Shown: in pieces, positions 1-5,614 of the stretch | Numbering within the stretch: the first letter of the stretch is position 1 | Layout: every line of letters begins with the position of its first letter | Notes under the pieces: generated by a model | What the model saw: the letters and a program-made list of their open reading frames with translations, nothing else | Told to the model about the DNA's origin: nothing | Databases searched by the model: none | Translations under genes and position numbers: made by a program | Source of the DNA: Gemmatimonadota bacterium | GTDB taxonomy: Bacteria; Latescibacterota; UBA2968; UBA8231 | Assembly: GCA_026706505.1 (NCBI GenBank) | Contig: JAPOYQ010000003.1 | Coordinates: forward strand, 1 to 6,460 | Direction of reading: 5' to 3' | DNA: 6,460 bases

Positions 1-557
1 GGGTGATATTCGGTCGCCCCAGAGGCTCTGCGTGGGAGATGGGATTGACATTTGCGGCGCAGTTTTTGTACGGCCATCACGCGATGGACAACACACCGAA
101 TGGCGTGCTGTGTCACAGTTGGAGTTCCCGCAGCATTGCCAACTGCTGGTTGAACGAAGAACTGATCGGTGAAATTGGTTTCAACATGGCTCATGCCGGT
201 GAAGTTGGCGTGCCCACGGTTTTCGTCAGCGGGGATCGGGCTGCTGTGGACGAGGCCCAGCGTTACGTTCCCGACATCGAAGGCATCGTCGTGAAAGAGG
301 GACTCAGCCGCACGGGTGCTCTCACTCTCTCTCCCACTAAAGCTCGGGATTTGATCCGCGAGGGCGCTCGCAAGGCGATGGGGCGGATCGGGGAAATCGC
401 ACCTTATACCATCCCATCCCCGTATGTTTTCGCGACCGAATATCAGTCCGCTGCTAGCGCTGAGGCCAAAGCGGCCCGTGAGGATGTTGAGCGAGTAGAC
501 ACTCACACCGTCAAAATAACCGGCGCTACCATCGCTGAAATTGCCAAAAAAAGATGA
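1..557 (+). CDS. M55 family D-aminopeptidase (DppA-like), 5'-truncated by window edge
   Basis: M55 peptidases are zinc enzymes that release N-terminal D-amino acids from short peptides such as D-Ala-D-Ala. The best known is Bacillus subtilis DppA, a decameric cytoplasmic enzyme. The reading frame is open to the left edge, and the GTG at position 3 is probably an internal valine codon, so I do not call a start. Counting from that codon, GHHA at 24-27 matches the GYHA metal-binding site of DppA (His104), CHS at 37-39 matches the SHS around catalytic His115, and GEIGFN at 56-61 carries the Glu equivalent to Glu133. The N-terminal ligands (Asp8, Glu10 and His60 in DppA) lie outside the window, and about 80 residues are missing. 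The downstream pattern GDRAA...KEGLSR..ALTLSP also follows the family. The family call is firm; the substrate is inferred. Confidence 0.9.
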   Translation, partial: VIFGRPRGSAWEMGLTFAAQFLYGHHAMDNTPNGVLCHSWSSRSIANCWLNEELIGEIGFNMAHAGEVGVPTVFVSGDRAAVDEAQRYVPDIEGIVVKEGLSRTGALTLSPTKARDLIREGARKAMGRIGEIAPYTIPSPYVFATEYQSAASAEAKAAREDVERVDTHTVKITGATIAEIAKKR

Positions 558-585
558 CGTGGACTAGCCGGGTTTGCCCGAGGAC

Positions 586-690
586 ATGAAAGCCGTTCTC
601 TTCGATCTGTATGAGACGCTGGTGACTGAATACAATCCAGATCGGCGTCGCGGGCAGCGGGGTGCTCGCTTGGGTCTCGCTGAGGACTAG
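586..690 (+). pseudogene. Decayed N-terminal stub of a HAD-superfamily hydrolase
   Basis: An ATG 28 bases after the aminopeptidase stop begins a 34-residue frame, MKAVLFDLYETLVTEYNPD..., closed by TAG at 688-690. Its first 15 residues carry HAD motif I (DxxxT, Asp7 to Thr11) after a hydrophobic beta strand, as in phosphoglycolate-phosphatase-like and haloacid-dehalogenase-like proteins. Those are usually about 200-230 residues long. Motifs II to IV (Ser/Thr, Lys, DD) and the cap domain are absent. Reading on through the TAG gives only 17 more codons before a TGA overlapping the start of the next gene. No good Shine-Dalgarno lies at normal spacing; GAGG is only 2 bases from the ATG. It is most likely the remnant of a phosphatase gene that once followed the aminopeptidase, the rest having been deleted. 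A short functional peptide is possible but less likely. Confidence 0.7.
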
Positions 691-730
691 CGATCCAAGC
701 GACTTGGTTCAATTTATTCAAGCGATGTGA

Positions 731-736
731 AGAGGA
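731..736 (+). promoter_or_regulatory. Ribosome binding site for the oxidoreductase at 741
   Basis: AGAGGA lies 4 bases before the ATG at 741 and 13 before a second in-frame ATG at 750 (MSPMKVAV). The sequence favours the first start only modestly, since 4 bases is on the short side. Either start leaves the whole Rossmann fold intact. Confidence 0.5.
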
Positions 737-740
737 ACTC

Positions 741-1808
741 ATGAGTCCGATGAAAGTCGCCGTGATCGGGTGCGGCCAGATCGCAACCACACAACATCTG
801 CCGGCCTACCGGGAGGCAGCAGATGCCGGGGTCTGTTCGCTGGTGGGCGTATGCGATCTGGAGCCCGAACGGGTGGCGCAGGCCGGAAAGCGGTTTGCAG
901 TCGCCGGATTTCAGGACGCGGAAGAGATGCTCGAAAAAACCAGGCCCGATGTCGTGAGTATCGCCACGCTGCCTTCGAGTCATCGCAACCTCGCGGTGAT
1001 GTGCCTAGAGGCGGGATGTCACGTCCTGTGCGAGAAGCCCGTGGCAATGGATGCGGGCGAGGCCCGGGACATGGTCCGCGCCGCGGAAGTGAACAACCGA
1101 CTGCTGAGCATCTGCTTTGAATACCGAACCTGGGACGAGTCCCGGTACCTGAGAGACCGCATCGCAGACGGCGTCCTCGGTCGCGTACACGCCGTGCGAA
1201 CGTGGGGAGGGAGTGCCTACGGACTGCCGGGGAGAGCGCACCAATCGCGTGGCGCGAACGGCGGCGGCGTTCTCGCGCACTGGACGATCCACAACCTCGA
1301 CCTCGTGCTCTGGCTGCTTGGCAACCCCGAACCGCTGACCGCCAGCGCATTCTGCCATCAGCGGGTCGCCGCTTACCCGGCGGCGGCCGGAGCCCTGCGA
1401 GACGACATCAAGCCGGCGTCGCTCGATCCGGATTTCGAGGACTTTGGCGCCGGCTTCGTTCGGCTGTCCGGCAACACCATCCTGACGGTGGAAGCGGATT
1501 TTCTTCAAGCGCCCTCTAACCGACGCGAAGGCTGGACCTTGCTCGGAGACCGGGGTGCCGCGTCCATCTCACCGCTTAGAATTTGGACCGACGACGGACG
1601 ATCGTGGCGTGAGGAGACCCCCGCCAAGGGCACGTTGAAGTCTTGCGACTACGATATGAGGCGGCTGATCAACGATTTCCTGCGCGCCGTCCGCGAGGGT
1701 GAGGCGTCTCCCGTTGCGGGCGAGGAGATCGTGCGAATTCAGCGGCTCATGGACGCGCTCTATGCCTCGGCAGCGTCCGGGCAAGAGGTCTCTGTGGCAG
1801 GAGCCTGA
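741..1808 (+). CDS. Gfo/Idh/MocA family NAD(P)-dependent oxidoreductase (atypical active-site His)
   Basis: This 355-residue protein has the usual family length. Members oxidise or reduce sugars, inositols, sugar acids and related compounds with NAD(P). The N-terminal Rossmann fold (about 4-120) starts MKVAVIGCGQIA with the dinucleotide-binding GCGQIA at 10-15. CDLEP at 38-42 follows the second strand, where the acidic residue normally contacts the cofactor ribose. CEKP at 97-100 is the family EKP motif with the catalytic-type Lys99. The C-terminal alpha/beta domain contains GGGVLAHWTIHNLD at 174-187. Here His184 and Asp187 are kept, but the Asp normally found four residues before that His is His180, and the following Gly is Thr182. 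This may alter substrate or chemistry. No signal peptide is visible. It is the first gene of a four-gene plus-strand cluster, and its stop lies 5 bases before the next start. The exact substrate cannot be read. Confidence 0.93.
   Translation: MSPMKVAVIGCGQIATTQHLPAYREAADAGVCSLVGVCDLEPERVAQAGKRFAVAGFQDAEEMLEKTRPDVVSIATLPSSHRNLAVMCLEAGCHVLCEKPVAMDAGEARDMVRAAEVNNRLLSICFEYRTWDESRYLRDRIADGVLGRVHAVRTWGGSAYGLPGRAHQSRGANGGGVLAHWTIHNLDLVLWLLGNPEPLTASAFCHQRVAAYPAAAGALRDDIKPASLDPDFEDFGAGFVRLSGNTILTVEADFLQAPSNRREGWTLLGDRGAASISPLRIWTDDGRSWREETPAKGTLKSCDYDMRRLINDFLRAVREGEASPVAGEEIVRIQRLMDALYASAASGQEVSVAGA
1799..1803 (+). promoter_or_regulatory. Ribosome binding site for the two-repeat protein
   Basis: AGGAG lies inside the last codons of the upstream oxidoreductase gene, 10 bases before the ATG at 1814. 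A ribosome site embedded in the preceding gene points to co-transcription and probably coupled translation. Confidence 0.6.
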
Positions 1809-1813
1809 ACGCT

Positions 1814-2422
1814 ATGGGACTTGTGTACATCGAGTACATCAGCCGTCTGCCGGGCATCGATTTGGAGACGTTTCGCGCGCAGGCCGCACAGGGCCAGGAG
1901 GGATGGGACAGCGGGTATGAGGACGAGTTGGTCCTGTCCGTCGGTCGCACGTGGCGATTGGGGCCCGACCCGGGCTACATGACGGTCTGGCACACGCGGA
2001 ACGCTGGCCTTGACCGGATCGACGCGTGGGACCGGATCTTTCGCAGCGGCGAGGCGGACGCCCTAGAACAGCCGTTTTTTCAGGTCGCGCGGATCAACGT
2101 GGCCGGCTGCTACGATCCGCTACTCGAACCGGTTCCGGCCCGCAACGGTACCTACTACGCCGAGTTTTTCGCTGCCCACGACACTGCGGATGCCGTCAGG
2201 AGCTTCTACCAGAGCCGTGCAAAACAGCACCCTGAGTTTACCCTCAATCTCCTCGTCCAGCGAATCGGGAAGCTGGCTCCCGAACCCGGCGGCTTGGCCG
2301 TCTGGACCATCCCCGATTTCGCAGCGTTGGATTCCGTGGCAACCGAGCTGGACGGAGTCAACGCCCCGATCAGGCTTTTCGCCGCAGGGACCTATGCCGA
2401 CTTCGGCAGGGAGATCCTGTGA
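1814..2422 (+). CDS. Unrecognised two-repeat protein, probably a fused dimeric alpha/beta-barrel
   Basis: I cannot assign this 202-residue protein to a named family. It is built from two related halves. Residues 43-59 (V-R-L-P-P-G-V-W pattern: VGRTWRLGPDPGYMTVW) align without gaps with 148-164 (VQRIGKLAPEPGGLAVW). VYIEYI at 4-9 matches YYAEFF at 114-119, and AGCYDP at 97-102 matches AGTYAD at 191-196. Each half runs strand, helix, strand, strand, helix, strand. That order suggests the ferredoxin-like fold of dimeric alpha/beta-barrel proteins such as NIPSNAP, EthD or ABM domains, fused as an internal dimer. No catalytic motif, signal peptide or membrane segment is visible. Being 5 bases behind an oxidoreductase and 35 ahead of an aldo/keto reductase suggests a role in the same pathway, perhaps as an isomerase, dehydratase or small-molecule-binding partner. 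That role is inference only. Confidence 0.8.
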   Translation: MGLVYIEYISRLPGIDLETFRAQAAQGQEGWDSGYEDELVLSVGRTWRLGPDPGYMTVWHTRNAGLDRIDAWDRIFRSGEADALEQPFFQVARINVAGCYDPLLEPVPARNGTYYAEFFAAHDTADAVRSFYQSRAKQHPEFTLNLLVQRIGKLAPEPGGLAVWTIPDFAALDSVATELDGVNAPIRLFAAGTYADFGREIL

Positions 2423-2445
2423 GGGAGGGGTTTTAAAACTCAATT

Positions 2446-2451
2446 GAGGAG
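2446..2451 (+). promoter_or_regulatory. Ribosome binding site for the aldo/keto reductase
   Basis: GAGGAG lies 6 bases before the ATG at 2458. This is the strongest Shine-Dalgarno site in the window, and it fixes the start over the later in-frame ATG at codon 14. Confidence 0.75.
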
Positions 2452-2457
2452 ATCAAA

Positions 2458-3423
2458 ATGGTAGATCTAGAAGTTCGGCGCTTGGGGCGTACAGAGATGG
2501 AACCGAAGGCGTTAGGATTGGGCGGTGGCTATCTGGGCCTTCCCGAACTGATGTCAGAGGAGGAAGCCACGGCGACGATTCGGGAAGCCATTGAGCGGGG
2601 CATCAATTTTATCGATACGGCTCCGCCATACGGCGATGGCGAGAGCGAGCGCTGCATCGGTTTGGCCTTGGCCGGTGGATGGCGAGAGAAAGTGTATCTC
2701 CAAACCAAGGTGGGGTCTCATCCGCGCTTTTTTCACGATTTTTCAAAAGAAGCGACATTGTGGAGTTTGGAAAACAGCTTCAAACAACTTCAGACGGACT
2801 ATGTGGATTCCGTGTTGATTCACGGCCCGCGCTACGACATGGAACCACTGTTGGCACCGGGGGCCTGTTTGGATGTGTTAATCGACTGGAAGGAGCAGGG
2901 ACGCATCGGTCACCTTGGCATTGCTGTGCGACAGCATGAATTTCATCAGCGGGCGATTGAAACAGGTGCCATAGACATTGTGTTGTCGTTTTTGGATTAC
3001 AGCTTGCTGGACCAGTCCCTCGCCAAAACGACTATTCCTCTGGCGCTGGAACGCGATGTAGGAATCATTATGGGCAGAGTATTGGTCGGCTCACTGCTGG
3101 CCGGTCCAGAACCCCAGCGCGTAAAAGAAAAGCAGTCCCTAGATCAAGACGGGAATCTCATACCCGCGGCCATCGGTGGGCCGGACGACCCCTCGGTGGT
3201 GCCGCGCGCACACCAGATGTGGCAGTGGTGCCAAGAACGGGGGTTGAACATCCGAGACCTGGCCGTGCAGTTTGCGCTCAATGCGCCGGTTGCAGGCAAT
3301 GGCATAGTCCTCGTCGGAACCACCAATCGCAGGGAATTGGGCGAGGTATATGCCAGCGCCACAACCGAGGTACCCGAAGCGGTATGGCAGGACTTTGAGG
3401 CTGAGTTTGGGATAAGGATTTAA
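2458..3423 (+). CDS. Aldo/keto reductase, similar to sugar (L-fucose/L-galactose/D-threo-aldose) 1-dehydrogenases
   Basis: At 321 residues this has normal length for a single-domain (beta/alpha)8 aldo/keto reductase that uses NAD(P)H without metal. The catalytic tetrad is complete: Asp53 and Tyr58 in FIDTAPPYGDGESE, Lys84 in LQTKVG, and His112 in SVLIHGPR. The start LEVRRLGRTEMEPKALGLGG is the typical first hairpin and strand. The cofactor side is represented by LVGTTNRRELGE near 285-297, the usual position of the NAD(P)-binding loop. The overall pattern resembles the group that oxidises L-fucose, L-galactose or other aldoses at C1, rather than the xylose-reductase group, but substrate cannot be read with certainty. 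Codon use is less GC-biased than in the two genes before it. It is third in the cluster and is probably co-transcribed with both neighbours; the next start is 21 bases downstream. Confidence 0.93.
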   Translation: MVDLEVRRLGRTEMEPKALGLGGGYLGLPELMSEEEATATIREAIERGINFIDTAPPYGDGESERCIGLALAGGWREKVYLQTKVGSHPRFFHDFSKEATLWSLENSFKQLQTDYVDSVLIHGPRYDMEPLLAPGACLDVLIDWKEQGRIGHLGIAVRQHEFHQRAIETGAIDIVLSFLDYSLLDQSLAKTTIPLALERDVGIIMGRVLVGSLLAGPEPQRVKEKQSLDQDGNLIPAAIGGPDDPSVVPRAHQMWQWCQERGLNIRDLAVQFALNAPVAGNGIVLVGTTNRRELGEVYASATTEVPEAVWQDFEAEFGIRI

Positions 3424-3430
3424 CGGTTTT

Positions 3431-3434
3431 GGAG
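3431..3434 (+). promoter_or_regulatory. Ribosome binding site for the second Gfo/Idh/MocA gene
   Basis: GGAG lies 10 bases before the ATG at 3445, inside the 21-base gap behind the aldo/keto reductase. The upstream frame ends at 3423, so there is no overlap. Confidence 0.55.
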
Positions 3435-3444
3435 TGACTGATTT

Positions 3445-4452
3445 ATGGTAGCAGCCAAAAAAAAGATTCTCGTCGTTGGCACGGGTTCAATAGGTGAACG
3501 TCATACGCGTTGTATACTTGCAACAAATCGCGCAGAAGTCTCAATTTGTGAGATCAACGACAATCTGCGCAAAAAAATAGCAGATAAGTATAAAATCAAA
3601 AATAGCTATGCTGATTTTACATTGGCGCTCGAAGCAGGGCATGACGCTATTGTGATCGCAACACCTGCGCACCTACATATTCCCATGGCGCAACAAGCAG
3701 CAGAGTCTGGCCTACATCTATTGATCGAGAAACCATTATCTATAAGTCTAGATGGGATTGATCGTCTCGATAGAACTATCAGGGAGCGCAAGCTCGTTGC
3801 TGGAGTCGCTTATGTCTTGCGCCACATCCCCGTGCTTGCGGCAATGAAGAAAGCCCTCGACAGTGGACGCTTTGGGTGCCCCTTGCATATTACTGTTATC
3901 AGGGGCCAACACTTCCCCACCTACCGACCCGAATACAGAGAAATTTACTACGCCAGTCACGCCACGGGAGGAGGCGCTATTCAGGATGGGCTAACACATC
4001 TTATCAATTTCGTAAGTTGGCTTGCTGGACCAGTCGAACGCCTAGTTGCTGACTGTGCACATCAAGTTTTGGACGGAGTTGAAGTCGAAGACACAGTCAA
4101 CGTCTTAACCCGTCACGGCGACGCGCTCGCCTGCTTCAGCATGAATCAATATCAAGCCCCTGATGAAGGATCGATCACCGTGGTCTGTGAACGCGGTACG
4201 TTGCAATCTGAAATTCACTCTAATCGCATGCGCTGGATGATGGAACCTGAAACCGAGTGGCAGGAAGAGTCTTGGCCAGATTTTGAGCGCGACCATGCGT
4301 TTATATCTCAAGCGAACTGTTTTTTTGACGCCATCGACGGCAAGGGTGAAATGCCCTGTGGCCTATCCGAAGCGCGCCATACCCTCGAGTGTGTCCTTGC
4401 TATCCTAGAGGCATCTCGCGATTCTGCCAATTGGAAAATATTGCGCTCCTAG
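3445..4452 (+). CDS. Gfo/Idh/MocA family NAD(P)-dependent oxidoreductase, second and divergent copy
   Basis: This is a 335-residue, full-length member of the same superfamily as the gene at 741, but not a recent duplicate: outside the shared motifs the two proteins look very different. The Rossmann motif is GTGSIGERH at 12-20, a form with the RH pair common in sugar and inositol dehydrogenases and in nucleotide-sugar oxidoreductases. EKP is at 95-97. The C-terminal motif GGGAIQDGLTH at 175-185 keeps the canonical Asp181 and His185, unlike the first copy. The gene is noticeably AT-richer than the rest of the window and has an A-run-rich start (AAAAAAAAG codons, residues 5-7), which suggests a separate origin. 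It is last in the cluster and ends 83 bases before a convergent gene. Role is inferred as a second redox step on a sugar-like compound. Confidence 0.92.
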   Translation: MVAAKKKILVVGTGSIGERHTRCILATNRAEVSICEINDNLRKKIADKYKIKNSYADFTLALEAGHDAIVIATPAHLHIPMAQQAAESGLHLLIEKPLSISLDGIDRLDRTIRERKLVAGVAYVLRHIPVLAAMKKALDSGRFGCPLHITVIRGQHFPTYRPEYREIYYASHATGGGAIQDGLTHLINFVSWLAGPVERLVADCAHQVLDGVEVEDTVNVLTRHGDALACFSMNQYQAPDEGSITVVCERGTLQSEIHSNRMRWMMEPETEWQEESWPDFERDHAFISQANCFFDAIDGKGEMPCGLSEARHTLECVLAILEASRDSANWKILRS

Positions 4453-4535
4453 ATAAGAGGGCCAAAAGATAGAGACAAAAATTATCGACTAAACGTTTGT
4501 CCCAACTCCCTAAAACCCCTTATAACTCCTATACA
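4453..4535. other. Convergent intergenic gap
   Basis: This 83-base AT-rich spacer separates the ends of the plus-strand cluster and the minus-strand pair. It holds a weak inverted repeat, GACAAA at 4474-4479 with TTTGTC at 4496-4501 around a 16-base loop, and a small palindrome AAACGTTT at 4491-4498. Neither is followed by a convincing T-tract on either strand, so I do not call a terminator, although one would be expected here. Confidence 0.6.
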
Positions 4536-5591
4536 TCAATTCCACGCCGCGCGCAGCAAGCGGACCCAATTGCCGTGCATGATGTCGGCAACGTCGGTCT
4601 GCGAGTAACCGCGGCGTTCGAGGATGGCGGGAATCTTCCGCAGGTCGGCGATGGTGTCGAGATCAGAGGGGCACTGCTCCTTGCCGTAGCCGCCGTCCAA
4701 GTCGGTACCGATGGCGGCGTGGCGGGAGTTCCCAGTTAGCTGGCAGACGTGGTCGATGTGGTCCACCGCGGTCTCTAGCGTGATGCCCGTGTTGTCCATG
4801 GCGGCCCGGTCCCACAAGGGGGAGATCATCCAGATGTCCATGGCTGCGCCAATGACGCCTCCGCGCTGGGCCAGCGCTTTGATCTGTTGGTCGTCGAGCT
4901 GGCGGTCGTGGTCGCACAGGGCCCGGCAGCAGTTGTGAGTAGCCAGCACGGGACCAGTGAAAATCTCCAGGGCTTCCCAGAACGCCTGCTCAGCTAGGTG
5001 GCTCACATCGAGGATTGCCCCGGCCGCCTCCAGCGCTTCGAGCATGGGGCGGCCTCTATCCGTCAGGCCGCCGGGAGCCTGCGTTCCGTGGGAGTAGGAG
5101 CTGACTCCGTAGTGACACAGACTCACGATCCGCAGACCTTCATCCCACCACTCGGCCACCTGTTCGGGTGCCACAATGCCGTCCGCCCCTTCCATGCTGA
5201 GGACAAACCCCAGCGGGGTCGCCTGCGGATCGTCGTCCCACTCAGCTAGATGGGCGTCGAGTTCGGTTTGATCGCGTATCTGGCGCAGGACTCCTTTGGC
5301 CTCCATCAGGCGGTAGTAGGCTAACTCGCCCCTGCATTTGGCGTAGGCGATGTCTTGGGTGCGCACCCCGGGAAAGCGCTTGCCCTGCGAAGCAAGCCGG
5401 CAGCCCATGGTGACGAAGAAGAGGCCGATCCCGCCGCGCCGCAGTTCGGCGAAATTCACCACGTTCAGGCCGCGGCCCTTCTGCGCCATTCCGGCTTCGG
5501 CCTCGCGTATTTTGACGATGGGCTGGAGCAGGTCTCGGTCCCATTCGAGCGCGTTGTAGGCGATATCCAAGTGGGAATCGACGATTAGCAT
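4536..5591 (-). CDS. M19 family dipeptidase (renal/membrane dipeptidase-like), cytoplasmic form
   Basis: M19 enzymes are binuclear zinc hydrolases of the amidohydrolase-like TIM-barrel fold that cleave dipeptides, including those with a D-residue at the C-terminus. The 351-residue product has all expected metal ligands: His7 and Asp9 in VDSHLD, Glu134 in SMEG, His198 in DVSHLAE, and His219 in LATHN. Arg230 in DHDRQLDD and Asp297 in IGTDLDGG are also family positions, and MHGNWVRLL near 338-346 matches the usual C-terminal GGN-x-LR motif. The start at 5591 is chosen because GGGAG lies 7 bases upstream and because VDSHLD is normally at the very N-terminus. The frame is open much further upstream, but that part lies inside the dioxygenase gene. 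There is no signal peptide or GPI signal, unlike the mammalian enzyme. Two cysteines (221-222) follow His219 where many members have other small residues. It sits 23 bases behind the dioxygenase gene, probably in one operon. Confidence 0.93.
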   Translation of the reverse strand: MLIVDSHLDIAYNALEWDRDLLQPIVKIREAEAGMAQKGRGLNVVNFAELRRGGIGLFFVTMGCRLASQGKRFPGVRTQDIAYAKCRGELAYYRLMEAKGVLRQIRDQTELDAHLAEWDDDPQATPLGFVLSMEGADGIVAPEQVAEWWDEGLRIVSLCHYGVSSYSHGTQAPGGLTDRGRPMLEALEAAGAILDVSHLAEQAFWEALEIFTGPVLATHNCCRALCDHDRQLDDQQIKALAQRGGVIGAAMDIWMISPLWDRAAMDNTGITLETAVDHIDHVCQLTGNSRHAAIGTDLDGGYGKEQCPSDLDTIADLRKIPAILERRGYSQTDVADIMHGNWVRLLRAAWN

Positions 5592-5598
5592 GGTGGTT

Positions 5599-5603
5599 CT
5601 CCC
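5599..5603 (-). promoter_or_regulatory. Ribosome binding site for the M19 dipeptidase
   Basis: On the minus strand GGGAG lies 7 bases before the ATG at 5591-5589, within the 23-base gap behind the dioxygenase stop. It decides the dipeptidase start against longer readings of the same open frame. Confidence 0.65.
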
Positions 5604-5614
5604 ATCAATAGGCG

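Noticed and set aside
691..740. Promoter for the plus-strand cluster
   Set aside because: The stretch is AT-richer and has TTGGTT and TTTATT-like words, but no pair at acceptable spacing resembles a -35/-10 promoter well enough to report.
739..1350. Long antisense frame opposite the first oxidoreductase gene
   Set aside because: The product is Arg-rich with no domain-like pattern, and the opposite strand carries a full set of family motifs in this stretch. It is a shadow frame.
3445..4452. Second Gfo/Idh/MocA gene as a recent tandem duplicate of the one at 741
   Set aside because: The two proteins share only superfamily motifs, differ at the active-site Asp/His position, and differ strongly in base composition, so ancient divergence or separate acquisition fits better.
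4474..4501. Possible rho-independent terminator between the convergent genes
   Set aside because: The stem is only six mostly A-T pairs with a 16-base loop and no T-tract after it on either strand. It is too weak to call.
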